A stretch of DNA of 64,000 bases from Saccharibacillus sp. CPCC 101409 (lineage in GTDB: Bacteria; Bacillota; Bacilli; Paenibacillales; Paenibacillaceae), in contig NZ_JAULSA010000007.1 in assembly GCF_030518235.1 (NCBI RefSeq), positions 186,001-250,000 of the forward strand, in the 5' to 3' direction. Both the position numbers and the translations under genes were made by a program. Positions within the stretch are counted from its first letter, which is position 1. Every line of letters starts with the position of its first letter. Below, one piece after another: positions 7,571 through 16,195 of the stretch. The notes below the pieces were generated by a model. The model saw only the letters and a program-made list of their open reading frames with translations. It ran no database searches and had not been told where the DNA came from.

Positions 7571-8887
7571 TTAAATATCGGCGTGAAAAAGCCCTGCCCG
7601 GCCGGCGGGAACTTCGAGCATTTCCCGTCCGCCCATATAAGGACGCAGCGCGGGAGGGAGGTAGATCGAACCGTCCGCGCGCTGGTGATTCTCGATCAGC
7701 GGAATAAGCAGGCGCGGAGTGGCGGCGGCGGTATTGTTCAGCGTATGGCAGTAACGGAGCTTGCCGTCTTCGCCGCGGTAGCGCAGTCCGGCTCGGCGCG
7801 CCTGGAAGTCGCCGACGTTCGACGACGAATGCGTTTCGCCGTACGCGTCCCGGCCCGGCATCCAGGTTTCGAGATCGTACTGTTTGTAATTCTTCTGCGA
7901 CATGTCCCCGATACAAACGGCGACTTTGCGATAAGGAAGCTCCAGCAGGTCCAGCAGATTTTCGGCGTTCCGGGTAATTTCCTGCAATAAAGCTTCCGAT
8001 TCTTCCGCCTCGCCTCGACAGATGACGATCTGCTCGACTTTGGCGAATTGATGCACCCGGTACAGTCCGCGCACGTCGCGGCCGGCCGAACCCACCTCGC
8101 TGCGGAAGCAGGTCGAGACGCCGGCGGCGCGGATCGGTTCGGCCGGATCGAGGATCTCGTCCGAATAGTAGGCGATCAGCGGAACTTCCGACGTCCCGAC
8201 CAGCCAGGCGTCTTCGCCTTCGATCCGGTATGCCTGATCCTGGCCGGTCGGGAAAAAGCCCGTATCGCGCATTGCTTTGGTTCGAACCATCAGCGGCACG
8301 TCCATCGCGGTGAAGCCCCGGTCTTCGAGCAGGTCGAGCGCAAGCTGCTGCACGGCGCGGTGCAAACGCAGTCCGTCGCCTTTGAGAAAATAGCTTCGCG
8401 TTCCGGCCACCTTGACGCCGCGCTCCAGATCGAACAAACGATGCAGCTCGCCCAATTCGACATGGTCGCGCGGCGTAAAGTCGAATTGTGTCGGAATACC
8501 GACCATGCTCAGTGTCACATTGTCGGCGTCCGAAGCGCCGGCGGGAGTATCCGGCGACACCAAATTCGGCACCCGGTCCATCAAATAACGGTAACGATGC
8601 AGCACCGTTTGCAGTTCGTTTTCGATATGTTCCAGCTTGGCTTTCTCCGTCCGGACTTCCTGCTTCAGCCGCTGCATATCGCTGCGGTCGCCGCCGGCCA
8701 TGCCGCCGATCTCCCGGCTGAGCCGGTTGCGCCGCTCGCGCAGCGCTTCGGCTTCCGCCGCCAGGCTCCGCCTGCGGTCGTCCGTTTCCAGCAGTTCGCG
8801 GATCGAGATCGCGATCCCTTTGCCGTCCGCCGCCGTTTGAAACTCCGCTTCCCGTTCCCGAATGTCCCGAATGTCCATCATGTGCAT
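7571..8887 (-). CDS. serS: Seryl-tRNA synthetase
   Basis: 438 residues from ATG-CAC-ATG-ATG. The first ATG is best spaced from GAGGAG (7 nt if GAGG pairs), though the next two ATGs would fit the usual MxDxxxxR start. The N-terminal antiparallel coiled coil (about 30-105) grips the tRNA. The class II catalytic core follows, with motif 2 (TCFRSEVGSAGRDVRGLYRVHQF) and motif 3 (LNNTAAATPRLLIPLIEN). It charges tRNA-Ser with serine in the cytoplasm. Expression is controlled by the T-box leader directly upstream, so it should rise when serine-charged tRNA falls. The family signature is clear; whether a second serS exists elsewhere in the genome is unknown. Confidence 0.95.
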   Translation of the reverse strand: MHMMDIRDIREREAEFQTAADGKGIAISIRELLETDDRRRSLAAEAEALRERRNRLSREIGGMAGGDRSDMQRLKQEVRTEKAKLEHIENELQTVLHRYRYLMDRVPNLVSPDTPAGASDADNVTLSMVGIPTQFDFTPRDHVELGELHRLFDLERGVKVAGTRSYFLKGDGLRLHRAVQQLALDLLEDRGFTAMDVPLMVRTKAMRDTGFFPTGQDQAYRIEGEDAWLVGTSEVPLIAYYSDEILDPAEPIRAAGVSTCFRSEVGSAGRDVRGLYRVHQFAKVEQIVICRGEAEESEALLQEITRNAENLLDLLELPYRKVAVCIGDMSQKNYKQYDLETWMPGRDAYGETHSSSNVGDFQARRAGLRYRGEDGKLRYCHTLNNTAAATPRLLIPLIENHQRADGSIYLPPALRPYMGGREMLEVPAGRAGLFHADI

Positions 8888-8915
8888 GCACGCTCCTCGA
8901 ATGATTGATAGAAAA

Positions 8916-9152
8916 ACACAAAAAACGCCCTCTCGTTTGGGACGAGGGGCGTTCAATCATACGCTCGCGGTGCCACCCAATTTGACCGCTTCCGATAAGG
9001 AAACGATCCGCTCTGGATTATCGCGATAACGGGCGAACCCCGGTTGACTTAGGCGGCGGGCGCAGGCTTCGAAGCGAAGCGGCGCCGGCCCTTGACGAAA
9101 ACGCCTCGGAGTTGGATTCTCGTCATCGGCATACTGGGTGTATTGAAATTAT
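8916..9152 (-). promoter_or_regulatory. T-box leader of serS
   Basis: On the minus strand the conserved T-box sequence GGGTGGCACCGCGAG (8964-8978) is followed at once by a terminator hairpin with arms around 8925-8935 and 8941-8953 and a T run. Upstream is a structured region of about 150 nt that would form stem I and the specifier loop. Uncharged tRNA pairing with the T-box bulge should favour the antiterminator. Position in front of serS implies a serine specifier, but I could not place the specifier codon with confidence. Confidence 0.92.
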
Positions 9153-9159
9153 GGTTTTC

Positions 9160-9188
9160 AGTATAGCGCGCGGGCCGGGCGAGGTCAA
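9160..9188 (-). promoter_or_regulatory. Sigma-A promoter of the T-box/serS transcript
   Basis: -35 TTGACC (9183-9188), 17-nt spacer, -10 TATACT (9160-9165), read on the minus strand. The predicted start near 9152 fits the 5' end of the T-box leader. Confidence 0.85.
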
Positions 9189-9481
9189 CCCCGAACGGCG
9201 GATCGGATCGTTCCGGCATGCGTATCTATATAATAGAAGAAACTAGTCGAATGATGTCGTTTTTAGTCTGTGACCAACCTGCGAAAAAGCGGGTTTTTGT
9301 CGATTGCAACCGGACTTCCACAAAGGAAAACACAAAAAAGGACCCGGATTCGGGGGAATCCGGGTCGAGATTAGGAGGGGAAAAAGGTATTGGGAAGCGG
9401 GTTCCGGCAGGCGTCGGCCGGGGGAGCCGAAGCGGCCGGAAAGCCGCGGAAAACCGGTTGCAAAGCTCGATAAAGTACTAG

Positions 9482-9934
9482 TTAAGCGCTGATTGCGTTA
9501 TAGCGGCACGAAAGTTCTTCGAACCATGCTTTGTCCTTGAGCTGCAGCGCGAGATCGATCAGGTTGTTCAGTTCGCTGCGCTCCAGTTCGACCTGGTCGT
9601 TGAAGCTGATGCTGGCGGTAATCGAGATGCGTTCCTGCGCATCCGGGGACAGATCGATGTCGACGTTTACTTCGACTTCGGCGTCCATGTATTCTTTCTT
9701 CAGGAAGTAGATCACTTCGCAAAGGATAACCGGTCTGACGTAGCTTTCGAACGCGCAGTCCATCACTTTGACCCAGTAGTGCGGATTGGAGAAATGCAGC
9801 ATGCGTTCGTCGGCGGCGTCGTGGCCGTTGTAGATATCCTGGGTCAGTTCGAGCAGAACCGGCTCGGCTTCGAAGAAGTTGGCGATTTGTTTGCGAAGGA
9901 CTTCCGTAATTCTTTGCGTGTTCAGTGTGATCAT
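9482..9934 (-). CDS. IDEAL-domain protein of unknown function
   Basis: 150 residues; ATG follows GAGAGG at good spacing. The N-terminal 100 residues are a mixed alpha/beta region (YWVKVMDCAFESYVRPVILCEVIYFLKKEY). The last 35 residues, with NLIDLALQLKDKAWFEELS, resemble the short IDEAL domain that occurs at the end of many Bacillus-group proteins, where it is named for a conserved I-D-E-A-L pentapeptide (here IDLAL). No catalytic motif is visible. It is transcribed away from terC's terminator and toward serS, as a single gene. Function is unknown; the domain call is from memory. Confidence 0.75.
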   Translation of the reverse strand: MITLNTQRITEVLRKQIANFFEAEPVLLELTQDIYNGHDAADERMLHFSNPHYWVKVMDCAFESYVRPVILCEVIYFLKKEYMDAEVEVNVDIDLSPDAQERISITASISFNDQVELERSELNNLIDLALQLKDKAWFEELSCRYNAISA

Positions 9935-10155
9935 ATGACTGCACCTCTCTCTGGGTATTTTGTCGTTTTTGTGATTGTTGACGATTTTGTCGATTCTGCG
10001 GCTGCTTTGTCGATTTTTGTTGTTGTTTTGCTTCGTTGACTTATTTATCGGCGCTCCGAAACGAAAGTTTATAGCTTTTGTTAAAAAGATTTCGCAAAAT
10101 CTACTTTTAAAAGATTAATAGGAAGATCTTCCGATGGGGGCGAGCTGTCCCGAAC

Positions 10156-10196
10156 GCAAAAAAGTACCGATGGTCCCAGAGGACCAACGGTACTTA
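10156..10196 (-). terminator. Terminator of terC gene
   Basis: A 15-nt left arm (10162-10176) and its partner (10181-10195) form a near-perfect hairpin; on the minus strand it is followed by six T. Confidence 0.85.
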
Positions 10197-10216
10197 GAAA
10201 AACCAGGGATAGGGTC

Positions 10217-11059
10217 TTACTTATCGAGCTTCGGCAGTTTCTCCGCCTGTTCCTGCACTTCGCGGATCGGTTCTTCCTGCGCTTTCACTTCAACCTTCTT
10301 CGAAGTGAACCAGCCGATCAGCGCAATGGAGACGAGTACGATATAGAAGGTCGCTTTCCAAACGGTGCCTTCGACAAAGTCGTGCGGCACGAGGCCGATC
10401 GCTTCGTGACCCAGCGTGTGCATGCCGAGCTTAACGCCTACCCAGCCGACGATGACGAAAGCGGCCGTTTCAAGACCCGGACGGGAATGCAGCAGGCCGA
10501 CGAACAGGTTCGCCGCGAAACGCATAATGACGAGACCGATAAAACCGCCGGCGAAAATGACTGCGAATTGTCCCGCGTCCAGACCGCCGATCGAGCCCAG
10601 ATTGGTCGGAGGGAGCGCGACCGCCAGAGCGACCGCCGCCAGGATGGAGTCGACCGCGAACGCCAGGTCCGCCAGCTCGACTTTGAATACGACGCCCCAG
10701 AAGCTGACTTTTTTCTTGCCGACGCCTTTGCCTTCCGCAGACTCTTCGGCTTCTTCCGTTTCCGACTTGCGATTGCGAATCGCTTTAATGATATGATTCA
10801 ACGAGATGAACAGCAGGTACGCCGCTCCGATCGCCTGAATCCACCAGACGTCGACGAGGAACGAGATAATGAACAGGGAACCGAACCGCAGCACGAATGC
10901 TCCGACAAGACCGTAGAACAGAGCTTTCTTGCGCTGTTCTTCCGGGAGGGGCTTGACCATGATCGCCAGCACCAGCGCGTTATCCGCGGCCAGCAGGCCC
11001 TCCAGGGCGATAAGTACGAGCAGTACCCATCCGTATTCCAGCAGCAACGACATTTCCAT
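10217..11059 (-). CDS. TerC-family integral membrane protein (YkoY/MeeY-type)
   Basis: 280 residues with about seven membrane segments; ATG follows AAAAAGGAG. The acidic motifs ADNALVLAIMV near the N-terminus and LADLAFAVDSILA in the middle are the TerC hallmarks, probably metal-coordinating aspartates. A charged cytoplasmic loop (about 95-120) and a charged tail flank the helices. In Bacillus subtilis, TerC proteins YkoY and YceF have been linked to manganese supply for secreted enzymes. The yybP-ykoY-type leader directly upstream supports a manganese-responsive role here. Assignment to YkoY rather than YceF rests on that leader. Confidence 0.9.
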   Translation of the reverse strand: MEMSLLLEYGWVLLVLIALEGLLAADNALVLAIMVKPLPEEQRKKALFYGLVGAFVLRFGSLFIISFLVDVWWIQAIGAAYLLFISLNHIIKAIRNRKSETEEAEESAEGKGVGKKKVSFWGVVFKVELADLAFAVDSILAAVALAVALPPTNLGSIGGLDAGQFAVIFAGGFIGLVIMRFAANLFVGLLHSRPGLETAAFVIVGWVGVKLGMHTLGHEAIGLVPHDFVEGTVWKATFYIVLVSIALIGWFTSKKVEVKAQEEPIREVQEQAEKLPKLDK

Positions 11060-11101
11060 AAGCTTCTCTCCTTTTTATGTGGGATTGCGATCCCTTTCGC
11101 C

Positions 11102-11317
11102 TACGAAAGACCCCAATAAAACAAAAGAGACTTTTACCGCTTCGGATATGTATGCCCGTAAAGGAACAAACATAACCCAAAGCGGTAAAAGTCTCGCTAA
11201 CAACGATGGTTGCCAACAAAGCCGGGGATACGATCCCGTACTGACGACTTTGCTGTAAAAGCTACTCCCTCTTACCCGGTTAAGGAAAGATCAAGTATGA
11301 AGTTGGGGTCTTTCGTA
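11102..11317 (-). repeat. 13-bp inverted repeat enclosing the terC leader
   Basis: TACGAAAGACCCC (11102-11114) and its exact complement (11305-11317) bracket the riboswitch. In the transcript the first copy would lie at about +6 to +18 and the second between the terminator and the ribosome site. Confidence 0.6.
11115..11272 (-). promoter_or_regulatory. yybP-ykoY (manganese) riboswitch with terminator
   Basis: Read on the minus strand the leader has GGGAGTAGC near its 5' side, GCCGGGGATACGATCCCG-related pairing regions, the TTGTTGGCAACC segment and the conserved GCGAGACTTTTACC at its 3' side. The last segment can pair with AAGCGGTAAAAGTCTC (11127-11142) to make a terminator with a following TTTTGTTTT. 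Thus aptamer folding and termination compete. In Bacillus the class senses Mn2+ and permits terC expression when the metal is high. Confidence 0.88.
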
Positions 11318-11328
11318 AAGTTAAGCTT

Positions 11329-11357
11329 ATCTTACCCGATGCCGTATCACTTGTCAA
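11329..11357 (-). promoter_or_regulatory. Sigma-A promoter of the riboswitch/terC transcript
   Basis: -35 TTGACA (11352-11357), 17-nt spacer, -10 TAAGAT (11329-11334) on the minus strand. The expected start is near 11322. Confidence 0.8.
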
Positions 11358-11481
11358 CAATTAAAGGTTAAACTGGATGAATATAGATATAAATTGACAT
11401 AGTCCAAACTTACACATCGAAAAGTTACATAACCGGACGCCGTCTGCCGAAACAACGGACAGCGGCAGCAGAGCGTCTCCG

Positions 11482-12003
11482 CTACACCGGAACGGCCTGC
11501 CGCTCCCACAGCACGACCCCGCCGCTTGCCAGGCTTTCCGGAATGCGGATCAGCCGCTGATTGGAGCTGCCGCGATACAGGAGGGACACGTCGCGCAGCC
11601 CCTGCTCGAACCGGCCGTCGACCAGCACCTGGCCGCGCCGCAGCAGTTGGTATTCGTCCGAATCGGGATCGCTCGTCAGCTGCTCGTACGTATAGCCGGT
11701 GTACATCCAGACGTCGAGCCCGGGGATGCTCTCGCGCGCCAGATCGATAAACGCCGCCGCTTCGTCCGCCGAGAAGAACGGATCGCCCCCGGCCAGCGTC
11801 AGCCCGTCCAGCAGCGGATTGTCCGCCATTTCGCGAATAATCTCCCGCTGGCGGGTTTCGTCGAATACTTCGCCGTAATTGAAATTCCACGTTTGCGGGC
11901 TGAAACATCCCGGGCAGCGATGCCTGCAGCCGCTGAGGAAGATCGACGCGCGAAGCCCTTCGCCTTCGTTGATCGATTCGGGATAATAACCGCAGATGTT
12001 CAT
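11482..12003 (-). CDS. nrdG: Anaerobic ribonucleoside-triphosphate reductase activating protein
   Basis: 173 residues, preceded by AAAGGAGG. The radical-SAM cluster motif is CRHRCPGC (residues 26-33, CxxxCxxC), followed by LAGGDPFFS. NrdG uses an iron-sulfur cluster and S-adenosylmethionine to create the glycyl radical on NrdD. The gene follows nrdD by 34 nt on the same strand, a standard operon. Length is near the usual 155-175 residues. The protein acts only without oxygen, so its presence indicates DNA precursor synthesis under anoxia. A GC-rich hairpin without a T run lies after the stop. Confidence 0.95.
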   Translation of the reverse strand: MNICGYYPESINEGEGLRASIFLSGCRHRCPGCFSPQTWNFNYGEVFDETRQREIIREMADNPLLDGLTLAGGDPFFSADEAAAFIDLARESIPGLDVWMYTGYTYEQLTSDPDSDEYQLLRRGQVLVDGRFEQGLRDVSLLYRGSSNQRLIRIPESLASGGVVLWERQAVPV

Positions 12004-12037
12004 GATTGACGCGCCTCCTTTTGCCGCCCTAGCCTGC

Positions 12038-14077
12038 TTATTTTTGCTGCGAAGAAGAGCCGTGCTTCACCCGGTCGCGCACTTCGGCCTGCTTGGCTCC
12101 GTTGAAGCGCGTCTGGTAATCGCCCGTCAGGTAGCCGGTCACGCGGCGCAGGCGGGAGATATGCACTTCGGTTTCCTTTTTCCCGCAGGACGGGCACGAT
12201 TCGCCGATAATGCCTTCGTAGCCGCACGACGTGCAGCGGTCGATCGGGTGGTTGACGCTGAAATAGCTCACATTCCGCTCCAGCGCGTAGTTTACAATCT
12301 TGCGGAACGCTTCCGGGTTGCTGCGCACATTGCCGTCCAGTTCGACGTACGAGATGGCGCCGGCGTTGCACAATTCGTGGAACGGCGCTTCGAGCGAAAT
12401 CTTGCGCGCCGCGGGCAGTTGGTAATACACCGGTACGTGAAACGAATTCGTATAATACTCGCGGTCGACCACGCCGGGCACGCTGCCGTATTCTTTGGCG
12501 TCGTTTTTGGTGAACTTGCCCGACAGCCCTTCCGCCGGCGTCGCGAACAGCGTGATATTCAGGTCGTGCTTGTCGCTCATCTTGTCGCAGTAAGTACGCA
12601 TGTAACGCACCACGGCCAGCGCTTTGGCGTACACGTCTTCGTCTTCCGCGTGATGCTTGCCGTACATGGCTTTCATACTCTCCGCGATGCCGATAAACCC
12701 GATCGACAGGCTGCCGTGCTTGATCAGGTCTTCGACTTTGTCGTCCGGAGCCAGATGTTCGCCGCCTTCCCAGACGCCTTCGCGCATCATGAAGTCCGAC
12801 GCTTTCGCCGGCTGCTTCGCCTGGATGCGGTAGCGGTGCAGCAGACCGGTCATGGCCGTGTCCAGCGCTTCGTCCAGCATGGCGTAGAAGCCTTCTTCAT
12901 CCGCCCATTTGCGCTGACCGAGCACCGTTCCGTTTTCCAGACCCAGCTTGACCAGGTTGATCGTGTTAAAAGAAAGATTGCCTTTGCCCGACAGGTGGTT
13001 GCGTCCGAAACGGTCGGCGACGACCCGCGTGCGGCAGCCCATGGTCGCGAATTCCGTATCCGGGTCGCCCGGCACGTAAACCTCCATATTGATCGGCGCG
13101 TCCAGGTTGGCGAAGTTCGGGTACAGGCGCTTGGTCGAGCATTCGATCGCTTTGAGGAACAGGTCGTAGTTGGGATCGCCGATGTTCTGGTTGACGCCTT
13201 TTTTGCATTTGAAGATCTGGATCGGGAAAATAGGCGTCTGCCCCTGGCCGAGTCCCCGCATCGTCGCGTCCATCAGGCTCTCCATCACCAGGCGGCCTTC
13301 GCTCGACGTGCAGGTGCCGTAGTTGATGCTCGTAAACGGAATCTGTCCGCCGCCGCGGCTCGACATGGTGTTCAGGTTGTGGACGAGGCTTTCCGCCGCC
13401 TGGAACGTTTCCTGGCGCGTTTCCTGGTAGGCATAGCGGTAAGCATGCGGGTAGCGGTCGCTCAGCATGGTGTTGTCCATAAAGATCTCGTCGTCCGCCG
13501 GTCCTTCGTGGGAAGCAGCGGCGCCTTCGGCCAGGCCCATCCGGTCTTCGGCGAAGCTTTCGAAATACGACAATCCTTTGCGGAAATGTTTAATGAACGA
13601 ACGGCCGACGTAAGGCGCCAGGTCGTGGTCGATCTTGTTGGCCGATACGCCGCCGTACTGCGCGTTCTGCTGGCATTGGAAAATGATCGCCGTCAGCGCC
13701 ATCGCCGTCATAATCGTCCGCGGGGTGCGCAGATCGCCGTTGCCCGTGCTGAATCCTTCGGCGAGCAGCTTGTCGAACGGGATAAAAATGCAGTTGGTCG
13801 TGCCGACCGCGTAGTGGTCCAGATCGTGCACGTAGACGGTGTTGCTGCGGATGGCCGCTTCCACTTTCGTCGGCAGTACGTGGAGACGCGCATACCATTT
13901 GGCGTACTCGCTGCCGAATTTGCTCATTTTGCCGGAAAAGCTGTCCCCGTTCAGGTTGGCGTTCTCGCGCAGCGTTTCGGTGTCGAGGCTGTCCGCGATA
14001 TCGCGGCCCATGCGGGTGATTTCCTCCAGCGCGTCGTCCTCTTTGCGGTTGATGGAGAGTGGAAGGGTCATGCTCAT
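12038..14077 (-). CDS. nrdD: Anaerobic (class III) ribonucleoside-triphosphate reductase
   Basis: 679 residues from MSMTLPLSINRK; AAAGGA lies 11 nt upstream, and the open frame beyond has no ribosome site. The core carries SSRGGGQIPFTSINYGTC and, near the end, two zinc-binding CxxC pairs (CTSC, CPSC) and the glycyl-radical motif RVTGYL. It reduces ribonucleoside triphosphates to deoxynucleotides using a glycine radical, probably with formate as reductant. The first about 45 residues run straight into the core, so I do not see the ATP-cone of about 90 residues found in many NrdDs; overall activity regulation may differ. Paired NrdR-like boxes lie upstream. Confidence 0.95.
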   Translation of the reverse strand: MSMTLPLSINRKEDDALEEITRMGRDIADSLDTETLRENANLNGDSFSGKMSKFGSEYAKWYARLHVLPTKVEAAIRSNTVYVHDLDHYAVGTTNCIFIPFDKLLAEGFSTGNGDLRTPRTIMTAMALTAIIFQCQQNAQYGGVSANKIDHDLAPYVGRSFIKHFRKGLSYFESFAEDRMGLAEGAAASHEGPADDEIFMDNTMLSDRYPHAYRYAYQETRQETFQAAESLVHNLNTMSSRGGGQIPFTSINYGTCTSSEGRLVMESLMDATMRGLGQGQTPIFPIQIFKCKKGVNQNIGDPNYDLFLKAIECSTKRLYPNFANLDAPINMEVYVPGDPDTEFATMGCRTRVVADRFGRNHLSGKGNLSFNTINLVKLGLENGTVLGQRKWADEEGFYAMLDEALDTAMTGLLHRYRIQAKQPAKASDFMMREGVWEGGEHLAPDDKVEDLIKHGSLSIGFIGIAESMKAMYGKHHAEDEDVYAKALAVVRYMRTYCDKMSDKHDLNITLFATPAEGLSGKFTKNDAKEYGSVPGVVDREYYTNSFHVPVYYQLPAARKISLEAPFHELCNAGAISYVELDGNVRSNPEAFRKIVNYALERNVSYFSVNHPIDRCTSCGYEGIIGESCPSCGKKETEVHISRLRRVTGYLTGDYQTRFNGAKQAEVRDRVKHGSSSQQK

Positions 14078-14260
14078 AATGGATTCCGTCCTTTCGGGAT
14101 TGGATATGTAGATGGCTATGCAGATTAGGTACATGGATGAAGGCCGCCTGACGGCGATTCGTACGGACCGCGAAGGCGCGCGGCGACTGGATTCCGGCGC
14201 GTTTTGCGGCATTTATTTAAAAGTTTAACTTTTCACATGATGCGGTGTTTCGAGCCGTTC

Positions 14261-14308
14261 ACACCATATTTGGTTCCCGGTTATTAAATCTACACCTATA
14301 TCTTGTGC
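14261..14308 (-). promoter_or_regulatory. Paired NrdR-like boxes upstream of nrdDG
   Basis: Two sites resembling the NrdR box (ACACNATATNTNGTGT type): ACACCATATTTGGTTC at 14261-14276 and CACCTATATCTTGTGC at 14293-14308. Each matches about 11 of 16 positions, and their starts are 32 nt apart, three helical turns, the usual NrdR arrangement. NrdR should repress nrdDG when deoxynucleotides are plentiful. Confidence 0.7.
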
Positions 14309-14464
14309 CTGTGAAGCGACGAAAGAGGACTTGACACAAAATGGACAAATTCGAACTCGCAAAAATTTCACATATTTGAGTAGGGGATTCGGGGGCGGTT
14401 CAGGAGGGATAAGCAAGGAGCCCGCAGCGGCGGGGAGTAAAGCGTTTGCGCGGGGAGAGCGAAC

Positions 14465-14501
14465 AAAAAACAGCCTGTCCATTTTAAGAAGGAGCAGGCT
14501 G
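14465..14501 (-). terminator. Terminator after lipoprotein gene
   Basis: CAGCCTG arms (14471-14477 and 14495-14501) with six T following on the minus strand. Confidence 0.7.
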
Positions 14502-14552
14502 CAGGAGAGGTTGAAGATTAAAGTTCAAGCAGTGGAGTTCTAAACTCGAAGT

Positions 14553-15221
14553 TCAGGATTCCAGAGGAGGTGCTCCGGCGAACAGACCGATCTTCCAATC
14601 GCCGCCGGCTTGTTCCTGTCTGACATGGACGGAGTAGATATTGATCCCGTCATGGATATCCGTTTGCTCCGCGGTCAGTGCGCCCCGGGTGGTGAAGTCC
14701 ATTTCGAGATAGATGACTTTATATGCGTATGCGCCTTCGTCTTCGGTTTCTTTGGGCGCGATCTGCGTAATATCCGCCCAGCGGATCAGGTTGGCGCCGG
14801 TTATTTCTTTGAGATAAACGCTTCCCGCGTCTGTATATTTCGCATAAAGAGAAGCCGGATCGTCGGTGTCGTAGCCCTGGAGCAGCCGGAGAGCATCATC
14901 GTATTTGTGCTGACCGCTTAGCGAAAAGTAATCCCAGGCGGCTTTGGCCGCTTCTTCCGCGGGCGGATTGGTGAAGACTTCGAGCCCTTGTTTACTCAGA
15001 TAAGGCGATCCGTTCTCGTCGAACTGCATCCCGAGGGGAACCGAGGCCTGCGCTGGTTGTGTTTCGGTATCTTGGGAGGCGGCGCGCCGAGCGGTTGGTG
15101 CAGAAGAGCGGTGTAGGACGGCGGCTTCGGTATTTGTCGAAACAGCGATTTCCGTTTTGGCTTCGCAGCCGACAGTTAGCAGGCAGAGCGCCGCAGCGGC
15201 AAACAGAATGTTTTTTTTCAT
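14553..15221 (-). CDS. Putative lipoprotein of unknown function
   Basis: 222 residues; ATG follows GAGGTGTG. The signal peptide ends in the lipobox LTVGC with Cys19 as the lipid anchor, so the protein should sit on the outer face of the membrane. A low-complexity Thr/Ala/Gln linker (about 20-60) precedes a folded domain with AAKAAWDYFSLSGQHKYDDALRLL and a C-terminal beta-rich part (YKVIYLEMDFTT...IYSVHVRQ.GGDWKI), a layout like NTF2-type or DUF4829-like substrate-binding domains. No function can be assigned. It is divergent from yqgV and has its own terminator. Confidence 0.8.
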   Translation of the reverse strand: MKKNILFAAAALCLLTVGCEAKTEIAVSTNTEAAVLHRSSAPTARRAASQDTETQPAQASVPLGMQFDENGSPYLSKQGLEVFTNPPAEEAAKAAWDYFSLSGQHKYDDALRLLQGYDTDDPASLYAKYTDAGSVYLKEITGANLIRWADITQIAPKETEDEGAYAYKVIYLEMDFTTRGALTAEQTDIHDGINIYSVHVRQEQAGGDWKIGLFAGAPPLES

Positions 15222-15359
15222 GGATCACACCTCTAGTCTTAATCTATATTCCATAAACGCAGGACAGCGGGATTTCGTTGCGCCGTATGCTTCAATCGCC
15301 CTGCCAAGATCGAACCTCGCGCAAATCGGGTATACAATAGAAGAAAGGAGGAGATCCAA

Positions 15360-15674
15360 ATGGCGATTGCCGAAGTCACCATTATCCCGATCGGGACAAG
15401 CTCGACCAGTCTGAGTCCTTACGTAGCGGAGATGCAGCGCAAGCTGCAAACGCTGGAGGGCATCGACTACGAGCTGACCTCGATGAGCACGATTATCGAA
15501 GGACCGCTCGACCGCATCCTGGAGGCCGTCAAGGCCCTGCACGAGCATACTTTCGAATCCGGCGCGCAGCGCGTTTCGACCTCGATCAAGATCGACGACC
15601 GCCGCGACAAAGCCGCTTCGTCCAGACAAAAGCTGGAGTCGGTGCGCACACGGCTGACGGAGAGCGGGGATTGA
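15360..15674 (+). CDS. YqgV/MTH1187-family thiamine-binding protein
   Basis: 104 residues with a strong ribosome site AAAGGAGGAG. The sequence AEVTIIPIGTSSTSLSPYVAEM at the start and GPLDRILEAVKALHE in the middle are typical of the small ferredoxin-like MTH1187/YkoF-type family (PF01910), members of which bind thiamine. Family length is about 95-105, so this is complete. No TPP riboswitch is visible upstream, and the gene appears monocistronic. A role in thiamine handling is inferred from the family. Confidence 0.85.
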   Translation: MAIAEVTIIPIGTSSTSLSPYVAEMQRKLQTLEGIDYELTSMSTIIEGPLDRILEAVKALHEHTFESGAQRVSTSIKIDDRRDKAASSRQKLESVRTRLTESGD

Positions 15675-15820
15675 GGCGGGAAGCGGGCGGAACGGCGGAT
15701 CGGCGAGGCGGCCGGATGCGGCGCGGCCCGGTGCAGCGAGATGCCGCGGAGCGCGGCGAGATGTCACGAAGCACAACGGATGGAACCTGCAGCGAAAGCA
15801 TAAAGCAGCTCGCGATAAAC

Positions 15821-16004
15821 GGAATGCAAAAATCCATCTTATTTCCGGAATAGGACTTCGCCAGGCTTGATAAAATGCAGAAATCCACTTTATTCGCAGG
15901 AAATCGCCCGGATCGCTCCGACGGTTTTCATTAAAATGGAAATATGCAGCTTATCGCCCGTTTGGCCGGAAATCGCGCCGAATAAAATGGATTTTTGCAT
16001 CCGG
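15821..16004. repeat. Four-unit dyad element, family D
   Basis: Units start at 15821, 15870, 15931 and 15981 (spacing 49, 61, 50). The first two read AATGCA.AAATCCA.CTTATT. The last two are in reverse orientation (TAAAATGGA...ATGCA). It lies between yqgV and the tRNA promoter. The geometry is the same as families A, B and E, but the unit sequence is unrelated. Confidence 0.75.
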
Positions 16005-16135
16005 GGTAAAAGGCGAAGCGTCCGCTTGCCCGCCGCATCGACGTTTCGTTTCGAACTCCGGGCGCGGAGCAGGACGAATACCGAATTCAAACCTCGCTCT
16101 GCCCAAATTTCTTCAAACTTTTTTCATGGAAAATA

Positions 16136-16163
16136 TTGCGCATTCCCGTGAACAGTGTATAAT
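16136..16163 (+). promoter_or_regulatory. Promoter of tRNA-Thr
   Basis: -35 TTGCGC (16136-16141), 16-nt spacer, -10 TATAAT (16158-16163). The tRNA begins 33 nt after the -10. Confidence 0.75.
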
Positions 16164-16195
16164 AAGTTTCGTTGCTGTTCAAGACAGCAAGATAT

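Noticed and set aside
12000-14128. Open frame of about 710 codons on the plus strand opposite nrdD
   Set aside because: It is a shadow: the minus strand encodes a full NrdD with catalytic motifs, and the plus frame has no ribosome site or family match.
15225-15359. Possible TPP riboswitch before the YqgV gene
   Set aside because: The conserved CUGAGA and thi-box segments are not present.
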